A DNA stretch of 64,000 nt from Galaxea fascicularis (GCA_948470475.1 OX419344.1:23614225-23678224), one strand, 5' to 3'; counted from the first letter of the stretch, positions 24,047 through 35,772 are shown. Numbers and translations: made by a program. The notes: a model not told the origin generated them from the sequence alone.

Positions 24047-25110
24047 TGCCCCCCAATCCCATCCCAATTTGACTAACCAGCCTCCTTGGCTTGTTTAGGT
24101 GATGCTGACTCAGTAGATGGCACAGATGCTATGACGTAGCTGGATATGCTGTGACTGAGGGTTTGGAACTTGCAGTTGTTTCAGGTGTGGCTCATAAAGG
24201 GCTATTACCAGGAAATGCAGGAAGACTGAAAGTAAAAAAAAATCTAGTCAATTCTGAGAAATATCCTTGTTCACTGAGAGCATTAGAATAATTATACAGA
24301 ATGTATGAAAATATGCTGATTCTGTCTGATGTACTTCCTTGATGGATTCCTTTATTTTCAGGAGATGTACATTTTATCAAGTTTAGTGATGTTGTAAGGA
24401 GAATTTAGGTGCTTTAAAATAGGTCAACAAATTAATTGAATATTTCTCACCTCTGTTCATTTTCCAGAGTGGCATCCTTGATTGCTCTGCAGTCTGTGGG
24501 TCTGGGACTGATTGGTAGCTGAAGGTAGGAACATGTCAGTTGACTGCCATGTTATTGCAGTAATTTGGACCAACAGTATGTAAACAATCAACTCACACAT
24601 TGACTGCCAGATTTTCCGTGTAATTTGTGATGGCAGTAAAAAATTCATTTTTTATTGACTGACAGATCTTCTGAGTAATTTGTAATGAAAGTACAAAATA
24701 TTTTTTTTCTTGGGAGACCGCTGATGTTATGAAATAAATTTAAACAGCAGTAAACAGTTCTACAAAAAGTAACATTTTGACTGCCAGATCATCATCATAA
24801 TTTGCAGCAACAAACAAGTAAATCAGCATCTTGAGGCAGTTTATGATCATTGTGTTTGAATGAAAGAAACCAATTCAAACTGTATCTTGACTGCAAGTTG
24901 TAGGTCTCAGTAATTTGAATGCCATTGACAGATGGCCAGAGTAATATTGTTTTGAGTGTCAGTAAACAATTGTTATTAGTAAAAAGCAATTCAGTCTTTA
25001 TATATCTCAGATCTGCCATTTTATCTCAGTCTGCAATTTGTGGTGATGGTGATAAATTCAACAATTTGAAGTGACATAATTTATTGGAATTGAATAAACA
25101 TCTTGACTGT

Positions 25111-25200
25111 CAGTTGATGACAGTAATTTGGTTGGACCTGGTATTCCAGGTAGTGGGTGGGCTGTTGCAGTAGCAACACCACCCCATAGCAAACACGTTG
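25111..25200 (-). ncRNA. Hairpin element E3, candidate structured RNA
   Basis: Positional ortholog of E1. The short stem ACCTGG/CCAGGT lies at 25136-25151. The longer stem is the clearest of the four: on the minus strand GGGTGG pairs with CCACCC, and inside it TGTTGC pairs with GCAACA. Confidence 0.42.
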
Positions 25201-25578
25201 CTACTGAAATGGATGTGAGGGCATTATTTTGTTACCAGCAACAAAGGGAGTATTGCTGATCAGCCAACTGAAAGTATGAGGGGGATAAGGTGAAGTTGGC
25301 TGGAAATCTGCTCCCCTATTATTAATCTCCTGACTTTCAGGGAATCTATCCACATTGTATTGTGGCATTTATGGACATTTTACCAAACTGGGGAGATTCA
25401 ACAAACTTTTAAAAATAGTACAGACCATATGTTCTGGGAAATACGCAAACACAAGGAAAAGGATCTGCTGATGCAGGGAGCACCATAAAATGATGATGGG
25501 TGGGGATGAGGTCAAGAGGGTGAAGCAGTTCCAGGTAAGGAAGTCTGTGTAACTTGTATTAACAGTAATGACTTCATT

Positions 25579-25665
25579 CAGTTGACAGCAGCAGTTTGGA
25601 GTGATCTGGCCCTCCAGATTGGGGGTAATGTGTTGTGGTTGTGGTTCACCCCATAACATTGGCTA
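25579..25665 (-). ncRNA. Hairpin element E4, candidate structured RNA
   Basis: Positional ortholog of E2 with the short stem ATCTGG/CCAGAT (25604-25619). The loop differs from the others (CCCT on the plus strand), but the stem is intact. A net 1-nt length difference from E2 breaks the peptide frame that is open in E2, which argues against protein constraint. Confidence 0.4.
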
Positions 25666-26395
25666 CTATCATTAAAGGCAGTAATGCTGACCAAGGAACT
25701 GGGTGTTTAAGGGATGTGGGTGAAATCTCCACCCTGATTATTGATTTCTTGACATCCAAGTAATGTATGCAATCCAGGAAAGAGAATACCATTTGGTAAT
25801 GGAATGCTGGGGGAAGATCGATGTAGAAGGGGTGATTTTGGATAGGGAAGCTGTTGCCGCAGGAATTACTGGAGAAGACACCCATAAATTCAAGGATGAA
25901 AGACTCTAGATCTGGTGTATGCTTTTCGTTAATGCCACCTTCACAAGGTTATCCATTGTTGTAAGCTATATGTTATCACTGAGACTTCTTTTAGAGCATG
26001 CCAGGAGTTGTGGAGGAAGTACCAAAGTGTGTTGACTCAGTCTTCTTGTTATGGAGATATCCATGCTAAAGTGGGCTGTGATCGGCTGTGATAACTACTA
26101 AGCTGTGGATAAGTTTTGAGTGTGATTGTCTCAGGATGTATCCACGGAAGACGTAGATCAGGCAATAAAGTTGCTCCTGCAGTTTATGGCATGATGGTTG
26201 GCTGTATAATCGGAAGATTTTATACTCATTATTCCAGAAAGAAGTTGTTTCTTCTATCATCTGCTGTTCTGTTGTTCCCCTGAATTGATTCTTGATCATT
26301 GACACTTTCACTCCATGGGGATTCCAGTTCCACTGTTCTTTTTTATGTTATTAGGGTGAGGTGTTATGTGGATAGGTTCCTTTATACTACAAGTG

Positions 26396-26429
26396 TAAGA
26401 GAGAGACAGAGAGAGAGAGAGAGAGAGGG
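26396..26429. repeat. GA microsatellite
   Basis: An interrupted run of GAGAGA with one ACAGAG interruption. A shorter version lies at about 19350-19372 in copy B. Confidence 0.8.
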
Positions 26430-26549
26430 TAAAGGAAAGACATAGACTTGGACGATTTCATGATGACAACAGTGTAAGACTGTGTGACATTAGTGATTGA
26501 AGCTACCATAACCATCTTACAGCACTTATAGGTGGTACCCTCCTTCCAG

Positions 26550-28330
26550 CATCAAAATCTTCAACAGCTGAATTAGAAATCTCCGGGACGATCCCTGTAT
26601 TATTAACAGTGGTTGAAAGTGCTCACTGAATGATGTCCAGATGAGAAGACTGAGTGCTGAGAAAGTTGCTTAGTACCGTACATTGTATAAACTTGCATCA
26701 AAGAGCATCGCTCCAGAGTGTACTCTTAGAATGACAAAGAAACAAAGTGCATTGATAGGAACCACAGTGTTGTTGTCCTCTTGGTCTTTTTAGATTTTGT
26801 AATGGTCTCCCTTTGCTTGAAGATTACAATGTTAGAGAGAAAAAGGCGGGTTTCAGGATAATGTGTCAAGTTCTAGATTTTTGTCTTTAGATGAATATTT
26901 AACCAGTCAGCTGTAGGGAACAGCAGTCGTACATCCGGTATGTTGATTGCAGAAAAAACTTCTGATATCTTCCCATCCTCCATACTGTGGATAATTTTGA
27001 GCAGTTATGGTCTTCCATGAGATTGGTAACATCACAAGGGAACTAATAACATATTCACAAAAGTGGTAGCCTGGTTTAGTGAGGGAAAGATTGTATACAG
27101 AGAAGATGTTGTTCTCAGACAAATAATGCGTTCACAATAGTGGACTGAATCCAAAAACAGCCTCTGTCCTGGCTTCAAGTTAGCAGTTGATAGTTTACAA
27201 ATTATGTAGCACACCATGGATAATGTTGAGAAGTTACGGTCTCCCTTAGAAAGAAAGAGGGTGGCTGGGAAGGGGGGTAGGGGTGCATTTCCTAGAGTGA
27301 GCTCATGCAAAGAGCTGATTTTTGTGTTTAGGCAACTGTACCAGTGTTCCATTGAATCCAAAAGCAACCTCTATGTCCTGCATATTCATGTGTTTGAGGT
27401 GTTTTGTTGTGGTATCATGCATCTTGACTAAAATGCTGTTTTTCTCCCTTGAAGGTTGGTGCTAAACAGAACAATAAAAAGCAGCAGCTAGTAACAGGAG
27501 AGGGATATGTGTCGAACAGAGTTTTGTTGTCACTAAGTAGTACTTTCATTATCAGTCTGGTGAATCCATGAGGAGCATGGGTGTTTTGCTTTTGAGAAAG
27601 GGACTATGAGATTTTCGCAGTAATATTGTAGCACACCGTGGATGTCTTGAAAAGTTATGAGCTTCCTTGGAGGCTGGTAGGGGTGATACCATGTATAAAT
27701 AGAGACGATTTTGTCGTCGGACATATACATCATCAGCCCATTGACTTGACCAGCAACCTCTGCGTCCTTTGTGCTGATTCTGATTATGGTTCTTTTGATG
27801 GGTTCCAATCCTGCAGTTTGTGAAAAATCTTGAGAAGTTGGGCTTCTTTGGAAGGTTGTGAAAATCATTGGTCAATATTAATGCGAATATTGGAAAGTAT
27901 ACAGGTTGGTTTCAGGAAGGAAAACCATTTACAGGCAGAATTTTTGCCCCTGGACAAGTAGTTCAAAAGTTCTTTGAATTGAATGTCCTTATGTCCTGTG
28001 TGTTGATTCCAAGAAGGTCTGATGTTGTTCTGAAGTGTACTGTGGATAGTCTTGAGAAGTTAACCCTTTAATCCCCAGTATCAACATTTGTATTCTCCTA
28101 GCAGTTCTCACATATATTTGCATATGTTACATGTTGGGAGAATTTGTGTAAATGCCAACTCGACTCAGATCCCTGGTGATCATTTCCTGTATTCTCATGC
28201 CCTGTATGTTAGATACATCAGGGATATGGTAAGGAGAAGCTAGGTGGTGATCATTATTGGAATGTGAAGGGTTAAGGTATATGGTCTCCATTTGAAGATG
28301 CTAAGATATTTGGTGCCATTAACAGAGTGG
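26550..28330. repeat. Degenerate repeat of about 200 bp with TTGAGAAGTT core, copy A
   Basis: Cores resembling GTGGATAATGTTGAGAAGTT are visible near 26990, 27220, 27640, 27820 and 28040. They are linked by sequence that includes ACCAGTGTTCCATTGAATCC and GTAGCACACC. More units are visible here than in the equivalent zone of copy B (19400-20450). Confidence 0.55.
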
Positions 28331-28554
28331 TCTATGAGCTTGAGCATTCAAACAGAGATGCACATGTAATTCTCATTAGCTGTCTGGCATGCAAGGAAAA
28401 TGATGATCATGGTGTGGTTGAATACTACTACTAAACAGCCCCTTTAAGGGAGGCAAATAAATGTTTACTGGTCACCAGTCCTGCTGAGGTTCGCAGTATC
28501 CACTTGGACAAGTTCCCCCAAGGTGGTGTGTACTGACTACCAGCCTACCCGTCT

Positions 28555-28800
28555 GCTGATTGTCACCAGTCAGTGCCCAATATACCTGCTGCCATAGATC
28601 TATTTTACCCATAGCTGGGACCCTAACAGGGACTACCGCCCCGGGCCAGAGCGGACCTGGGAGTAGTGGCAATTAAGGGGTGACTCCACACTCCCCAGAA
28701 CTCCCAAACTGGAGCCTTGCCACTGGATGTAGTTTACCGTCTTACCCAGGACGCCACAACACCACAAGGAACCATAAGCTCACTGCAGACTCTCCAACCC
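28555..28800. repeat. GC-richer conserved block, copy A
   Basis: Near-identical to 20700-20935. The shared region continues toward a CTACTACTAAACAGCCC segment on the plus strand (28425-28443, and about 20547 in copy B). Confidence 0.45.
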
Positions 28801-29774
28801 TCCAAAAGGATGAATGAATTCTTTCATGTGGGCTCATTGGACAGTCATTGTAAAAGATGTTTTACATGTAAGACTTTCCAAAGTTGAAGCACATACTAAT
28901 TTCAGTCTGGAAATCCCCCATGTGTTAACTGAATCTTAACACTTTCATATCAGAAAATTTTAGAGAACGGGGTCTTCCATGTGCTAAAACATGACTAGTA
29001 AATTTCCAAAAGACTGGGATTCTTTCAGCTCAGGCTGAGCTTTTGTTGTATCAAGAGCATTATTCTAGTGTTGCAGAATGTAACAACACAGACCAGTTAA
29101 ATATCCTGTAATCTAGAGGTGGTCTCTGTTATTTTGCAAAAAAGGTGTGTGGCTGGAACATGTCAATGGGACTCATATCATGACTGAAAACAGATTGACT
29201 GCTTAGAAAGTCGTTTGATCTGCGTGGAAGGTACCCAGGAATTAGATTTCCAAGAGACTTGATGTCCGCAAGACTTGACTCTTTTGCTGTATCAAAGGAT
29301 TGTCTGGCCCAACAGGGTTGGCAGTAAGGATTTGCTAATTATGGTGTAATACAGAGCCGGCACTCTCTTTTATAGCATGAAAGAGCTGTAGAGATTCCCT
29401 GCTCAGAACTGCAGTGGAATGGATGGCTCAAAGGAGGGATAGTAGAGTCTGGTCTAAGATGACCTGGAAAAACTGACCATTTTGGTTGCTCAAGAGAGTT
29501 TAAAAAATGACAAATGCAACTTGAATCCACAGACTTAAGGTTCAGAATATTTCAGAGCAGTATGTTTAGTGTCCAGTTGTATGGACGAGAGTGCTGGAGG
29601 TTACACAGTACAAAGTATGAGTGCATCCAAGTAATTTGGAGTGATTGATTGATATTTCTCTACCAGCACTGACAAACAGTGTAACACCAGACAGGAGTTG
29701 AGCTGGAAAATACAATGAAAAACCAGTTAATATGTAACATGAAATGGTAAAATTGTATGATACTTATTGCTTAC

Positions 29775-29845
29775 CTTGTATTGAAGAAAAGAAAAGTTTT
29801 ATCAAAGACATCTACTTGATGATTATGATCCTCTTGTTGTTGAAG
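29775..29845 (-). other. Exon-like 71-nt block (copy A)
   Basis: Same 71-nt block, acceptor and donor as 22083-22153, at an offset of exactly 7692 bp. Confidence 0.35.
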
Positions 29846-30603
29846 CTGAAGATGTTGTGAAAGATAAGTACTAATTGCTGAAATGAAGATGTGTTGGTTA
29901 GTATTGTTTAAACAAGACACTGACAACTGTTTTTGGTTTCTTTTATTAGAAGAAATTCAACTTCCAGTTACAGTTTTGCTCTGCATGCTGCTCTTAAAAT
30001 GTGCTATATCCAGATGTGATTCTGAAATGGAAATGTTAGTATGTTTCTCAATTAATACAGTGACACCTTTGTTTTTCAGAATTTTATTTCAGTCATGTAA
30101 CATCGTTTACAACGTTAGTGACATGCATGCACATTTTGTTGTCTGAAAAACAAGATTTGTTAGTCGCTGAAATAGAATGAGTTGTTAGTTGCTGAAATAG
30201 AATGATTTATGTTAGTCCCTGAAATAGAATGAGTTGTTAGTATTGAAGACGAAAGACGAAAGACACTGACAGCATGGTGGTTTTCAGAGTTTTATTATTT
30301 TTATTTCAGTCTTACAGAGCTTGTAGTCTTGATCAATCCTCAGGATGTTGGTAGGTCTGCCGAAGGGTGCGCACCTATGCTAAAGTTAAGTGTCCAGTGA
30401 AACCAAGAATGTTTCTTTGTCCAAAAAAACATTCAGTGTTCCCCAGACACAATTAGGGACTGTTCACAGCTTGCTATTGATTCTTTGTCAATACCAAGCA
30501 TCTAAATGCATTGTCAAATTTGGACTGAAGGTAAAGCCAACAGATGTCGAAAGCCGAATGTGCCGAACGTAGAGTCATCGGAAAACAATAAAAATCCACA
30601 TAC

Positions 30604-30643
30604 CTCAGGCCAGAAAGCTGTCTTCTTCTTTTTCTGAGTCCAG
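30604..30643 (-). other. Exon-like block with conserved splice sites (copy A)
   Basis: Forty nt between ATAG and GTATGTGG. One synonymous lysine change (AAA for AAG) relative to copy B. Confidence 0.4.
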
Positions 30644-31723
30644 CTATATTATTGTTACATAAGTTTAGCTGTTTCAACCAAAACGTTCTGAATAGCGACT
30701 TGCAGTTTGGAACACTGTTTTGTATGCAGCAACTGCTGGTTTTAGATAATCTTGTTGACAACAGTAAATTTGATTTATGTGTGATCTTACTTGTGCTTTG
30801 TGGTAATATTTTGAAAAGAATACAGTCAAGTGAATAACTGTTTCATCTGACAGATGTTTTCAGGTAATTCGAGTCACAAGAAACAAGTGGACAAATGCTT
30901 CATCTTTCACAGTTGATTTCTGACAATTACAGACAAGTGTACAAGTGTTTTGTGTGAGAGCTGCTTTTAATGGATGTAGACAAACCTTTGATTTGGCAGC
31001 TTGTCATAGATAACTTTGACAACAGATAGTCAATTTAAGATACTTTATGTTTGCAATATTTGTTATCTTCGGTGGTTGAAACAGCTGAGTATTATGTTAA
31101 CTAATACTTCTATACTTCTGGACTAGAGTGTATGCATATGTTTGTCCCTTTATTCCCAGTTTTACGTGCCTGGCGACTCCTTATTGTGAATTGATAAATT
31201 ATCTATCTACCTGTAACCAGAAAGACCATTAAACCTGCAAGAAGTTGCCAAAACTGGTCTTCATCCAAAGTTTAATGGCCCCGAGCTCCAGTTACTTAGT
31301 TAAGTCTTAATGTAATATCTGGTTGAACATTACGGAGTGTAACTTTACTTAATCCAGTGCAAACAGACTGGAAAGTAAAGTGTTGTAGTTTGAAAACCTA
31401 TGCGCAACTAAGCAGGAGAATGATGTTGATGAAGCGTCGAAAAAAAGATTCCAGGTGTAGCTCCATGGTGAGGAAATCTTGGACTTGCTGAACTTGAAGA
31501 CTTGTAGAAAGACCGAAAAATCCGAACAAAAAAAGCCGAATAGTGATCCGCATTTCAATTGATGGCCGAGTAACCTGCAAAGGAACCCAGTTAAGTAGGT
31601 GCCTAAAAGGGGAGGAGCCATCCCAACCCTTGGGATCCAACTAACTAAATCTAACTACAATTAAATTAAGCCGAACAGCCAATCATCTGTGTATTGTGTG
31701 CTTTGTAAGGTTCAACCAGATCT

Positions 31724-31731
31724 CTTATATA
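31724..31731 (-). promoter_or_regulatory. TATA box, copy A
   Basis: TATATAAG on the minus strand with the same flanks as at 16810 and 24039. Upstream homology ends about 60 bp to the right. Confidence 0.5.
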
Positions 31732-31899
31732 TGCCCCCCAATCCCACCCCAATTTGACTAACCGGCCTCCTTGGCTTGTTTGGGTACAGCTGCTGGTGTG
31801 GCTGTGGTTTAGAAGAAGGTTGTAGCTATGAGATTAGGAACAGCAGATGTTTCAGAGATGTCTCAGCTGTGACTGTTGTGGAAGAACTGAGGAATGAAA

Positions 31900-32530
31900 G
31901 GAAAAATAATTTAATTAATTATTATAATACTTTACATATTAAAACAGGAATAACTAGAAAAGGTGTTTTGAGCTTATGTTGACCATTTTCTTTTTACTTT
32001 AGAGGTTGGATCTAACGTTTTTCTTTAGGGATTATAATCAAACAGGAGAAAGTTGATACTCCCTTTTAACGCAAAAATAAACGATCATAATTCTATGGGA
32101 ATGCACAAAAGGTATGGTTTGGTCATTGATTCATTGTACCCCTGAGTTTTATGACTGTTTTAAAAATTTAGCCATTTTTCTGAAGTTATGAGAAGAAAAC
32201 TAAGGTTTCCAAGTCCCAACAGAAGCTCTTACTGAAGAATATGGCTTTTTCATGTGAATGTTTCAAGGGAAAATTAGCACGTTTTGCTATACATGTTCAC
32301 CAACATTTTTGTTTCTTTTATTCTTCAGTTTAAAAAAAAAATCGAATATATTAAAGCTAGGCTGTGTCTTAATGACCGGCAGTCCGATATTTCCTTGACA
32401 AATCCAGAAAGATTGAGATTAACTACATTTTCTACAATGACTGCATTTACAGACTTAACTATCAAAGTAACCGTTAAGAAAGCGATGCAGTTTTATTAAT
32501 AAAAACTGTCAATTGAAAGTAAAAATTGTC
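31900..32530. other. Intergenic stretch, no gene recognised
   Basis: AT-rich sequence with short frames only. No repeat structure or exon signals worth joining. Confidence 0.4.
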
Positions 32531-32712
32531 CAAATTACCGGCAGCCGATCATAATATTCAAGGCTAATACAAACGTGCACATTCCTCGACTCCTAGCCCT
32601 AATCCCTAACCTAAAAGATAACAAGGCCCTTAAAAGGAAGCCCGAGTCGGACTGCCGACCATAATAGTGATTTGAAGCCGGATCCGGAATTTGATCGGCT
32701 GCCGGTGATTTG
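32531..32712. mobile_element. Miniature inverted-repeat element
   Basis: Terminal 21-bp inverted repeats with one mismatch: the left begins CAAATTACCGGCAGCCGATC and the right ends GATCGGCTGCCGGTGATTTG. The interior has CCTAGCCCTAATCCCTAACC and no coding capacity. Confidence 0.75.
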
Positions 32713-34012
32713 ACACTTCGTTAAAGTTAACAACTAAAATCGCAAATAAGCGTTTACTCAAAGGCTTTTTTTTGTCGTAAAATATTTCCCGCAAAGCGTT
32801 TAAGCTGCAGGCGCGTAGCGTCCTATACGCACGTGCGTACTTGAAGTGAACAGAAAATTTTGTAATTTTTAGCAATTGTTTCTATTTTTAACATTTCATT
32901 GCACGCAACCAAGATTTCGTGATGAAAACACCACTTTGATTAAATTCTAAAAACTAAAACAAAAGCTATCCCATGTTCTAACTTTGCAGAACGCAGTATT
33001 TTCGCTCAGTTTACTCAGGTTTCTAGATCATGTACTTGTGCGTACTTGAAAAAATGACCACGCTACGCGCCTGAGCTGCGCACGTTTTCTCAAAGGTCTC
33101 TGTTGGTTTTTCCTTTAATTTAAATAACGTTAAAAAAGGAAATAAAGATAATTATATTTGGTATGGTTCTGTGCGATTCAAATTGCAAACGAAGTCACAG
33201 AGAGAAGCTGGAGCATTGCAAAAAACAATTTTACTTATACATGAACATCTTCGCAAGAACTCGTATCTCGTAGTCATTTATTTATTCTAATTCCTTTTAA
33301 CTTTTGAGTACTTCAAAAAAGAAAATCCGATTTTTTTACACCAATTCAATGAGACTGTTTCGCCTCTCAATAATTAAGAAAAAAAAACAAAACACAAATG
33401 CGCCTCATTTGCGCAACTTTGTGGATAACACGCGCAAAGTTGTTGATATTGCGGAAAGGTTCTCAGAAAAAAAAAACCCTTGAATTTAATTCGATTTAAG
33501 TTTAGTGTCAACGTTAAAGAAATAAAACAAACAGAACTTACACGTTAAAATTTCCCCAAGACATAAGGAACAATAATTACCTCAAAATTCCTCCAGCGTT
33601 AACGTAACATGTTTCCAGTTCTTGTTCCATTTGCAATAATGTTTCCAGTTCTCACAATGTTACTGTTTCGTAATTTTTGCTACCAAAATAATTCCCGCTG
33701 CAAAACAACCACAATTAAATGACAGTTAAAGGGAAAACTTGCTAAGATAAACAAGGTGTTAAAATGCAAATGAATTTTTGTATGGTTGCTCGTGCAAATT
33801 CGCGTACAAATGAAGCACCTACCTTATTTGCGGTTCAGTGGTTCTTCGATTAAGGTGCAGAGTACTTTTTGTTTGATTGTTTGGGGGTGGCTGAAGAAAG
33901 CAATAAAAAACAAGGAATATTTTCGTTTCTCTTTAAAAAAAAATTTCAAGACTTGTTTGTCGTCAAGAGCTGAATGAAACTTTTTGTGGAAGGCAGCGCC
34001 AACTTAAAGCCA
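32713..34012. other. Intergenic stretch, no gene recognised
   Basis: No recognisable exon or domain. Short A-rich runs near 33380 and 33465. A GCGTAGCG-containing segment near 32810 is partly echoed in inverted form near 33065 (CGCTACGCGC), hinting at another decayed inverted-repeat element. Confidence 0.35.
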
Positions 34013-34040
34013 AACCCACGTGATTTTTCTCACGTGGGTT
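34013..34040. repeat. Perfect hairpin with CACGTG in each arm
   Basis: AACCCACGTGA and TCACGTGGGTT form an 11-bp perfect inverted repeat around a 6-nt T-rich loop. Each arm holds an E-box core CACGTG. Confidence 0.8.
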
Positions 34041-34734
34041 AAATTATTCTTTTCTGATTGGCTCCTTTTCTTGAAAAACTGGCTTTTTGGCACGTTGGAT
34101 TGCAAGGGCTTCCAGGAAGTGGCGGGAAAAAAATTGGCAGCACGCGTCAGTTTCGCGCAAAGTTTTGCCATGCCCTCGAAAAAAAATGAATGTTCTCTCC
34201 TCAAAATAGAGGGCATTCTACACTATCAACACTTATTTAGTGCCATCAAGTAAATGCATTCTTCAGTACAATAGCGATCTATGTCCAAAGGCTACTAGTC
34301 AACGGTTTAACGATAAATGTTTTGTGATGCCCAAAGATAGGCCGGAGAATTCTCACGCTGTCAAATGTTGTCACATTTCACTCTATGCAACTCTGTTGTT
34401 TTGAATAGTTGTGTTAGTTAGTGGTTTAGCCTTGTTAAACGCAATTTAATATAATTTAATACGCACGTCTTGGTTCTGTTGTGTTTAGGCACACTGAGGA
34501 AGGGTGGGGAGGGTAGGGGAAGGCAACTATTTTGGGGAAATGCACTGTGTGATTAATGTTTCGTCAATTTGATTTGATTAGCTGGGCTGATAAACGATCT
34601 TGTGAACACTTATTTAAATGAAAGCTCAAACCAAAAGAAATCTTAACATATCGTGACAGAGCATGTCGACTATTTGTTTTCTGTTTCCAGTCCTCTGCTA
34701 CTGCAAGCAAAAACAGTCTCGCGAGAGAAGCGCG

Positions 34735-35515
34735 CACCGACGAGTGTTAACCGCGGCAACCGCAACGAGTACGTCACAATCGCTCTGCCCGTGCGTTTTA
34801 CATTTTGGTACATTTCTTTCCCGGGGGGGGAATGCTTCCAAAAAATTGGATGGGGGTGTGCGGCACGCTTCCTGAAACCCTTACCCTATTTCAGACCTAA
34901 ATCTGTGATTTTTCCTACCCTATTTCAGACCTGATCAAAAATTTGATACCCTATTTCAGACCTGACTTATATTCAGTTCCCTAGGTCAGACCAATGTTAA
35001 AGGCATATATATACGCTTTTACTAAGTAGGATACAAAACTGTACAAAGTTTCGAGCTTAAAATTCCACACAATAATGCAGGTTACATAATGCGCCACCAA
35101 TTGCAGACTAGAGTGCACAAACCATACCCTATTTTAGACTAAAATGGTCAAAATTGATACCCTATTTCAGACCAAAACGGCTAAAAAACCATACCCTCTG
35201 GCGCCGCACATACCTATATAGCCCATATAAGGGAGTACCCTCCCGGATTTCTTTACCGTCCTCTGCAAAACAACAACGTAAAATGACCAAATTTTAGGTT
35301 TTCTCGAGAACGTGAGCGTATGACAGCAAAATCTTCTTTCTTTTTCCTTACTTTGACGTCGTTCATACTAACTTAGTTCCTGGAGAGTTCGCCTGCATTT
35401 TCCAAGTTAAACAAATTGGAATGATTGCGAAAGAGTTGCAGCTGAAAAACGAGAGGTTATATTTTTTAAAAATGACGATCTCGTTGCCGTTGCCGTCCTC
35501 GTTTCTTAAACTCCC
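34735..35515. mobile_element. Older inverted-repeat element split by a nested insertion
   Basis: The left side contains CGCGGCAACCGCAACGAG and the right side the approximate complement CTCGTTGCCGTTGCCGTCC. The element at 34820-35246 interrupts it. Ends are approximate because the outermost bases are diverged. Confidence 0.4.
34820..35246. mobile_element. Non-autonomous element with 8-bp target duplication
   Basis: Flanked by the perfect direct repeat ATTTCTTT (34812-34819 and 35247-35254). The left end starts CCCGGGGGGGG and the right end finishes CCCTCCCGG. The phrase ACCCTATTTCAGACC recurs at least four times on the plus strand inside. An 8-bp duplication is typical of hAT-type insertion; assignment to hAT is inference because the ends are unusual. 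Confidence 0.7.
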
Positions 35516-35554
35516 TATTTTTCGTCATAAATGACAGATACGATCACCAAACTA

Positions 35555-35772
35555 GGTGGGTTCACACTAGACATTTCAAGTGCACTTGAGATGAACTTGT
35601 GTGTGAACGGTTGTCGTTTCACTTGACTGATCGTACTTAGTCGCCACAGAAACATCAAAACATCAAAATACCGAAGCGCACTCTCAAGTAAGGTCGAAAC
35701 CTTCCTTGAAAGTGCACTTGAACTCAAGTACACTTGAAGTGCACTTGAGGGCCTACTGTGAACCCGCCCACT
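35555..35772. mobile_element. Miniature inverted-repeat element
   Basis: The left end GGTGGGTTCACACTAG matches inverted CTACTGTGAACCCGCCCA at the right. CAAGTGCACTTGA repeats near both ends add subterminal inverted repeats. Confidence 0.65.

Larger units (their letters stand above)
16876..24130 (-). repeat. Triplicated unit, copy B (middle)
   Basis: This copy runs from its TATA block (24039) leftward. Landmarks in minus-strand order are: the exon-like blocks at 22911-22950 and 22083-22153, the GC-rich block at 20700-20935, TTGAGAAG-motif repeats at 19400-20450, hairpin elements at 18519-18604 and 18076-18158, and a repeat zone at 17450-17950. Copy A has the same order 7.2-7.7 kb to the right. 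The segment 21840-22540 is almost identical to 29530-30230, indicating recent duplication or gene conversion. Confidence 0.85.
24131..31790 (-). repeat. Triplicated unit, copy A (right)
   Basis: This copy runs from the TATA block at 31724 leftward through exon-like blocks (30604-30643 and 29775-29845), the GC-rich block (28555-28800), TTGAGAAG repeats (26550-28330), hairpin elements (25579-25665 and 25111-25200) and a distal repeat zone (24530-25000). It is collinear with copy B. Right of about 31790 the resemblance to the other copies drops quickly, apart from a few weak stretches to about 31900. Confidence 0.85.

Noticed and set aside
28472..28672. 66-residue minus-strand protein in the GC-rich block
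   Set aside because: No recognisable motif. The block is conserved at DNA level, and the frame could be incidental; left as an unidentified block.
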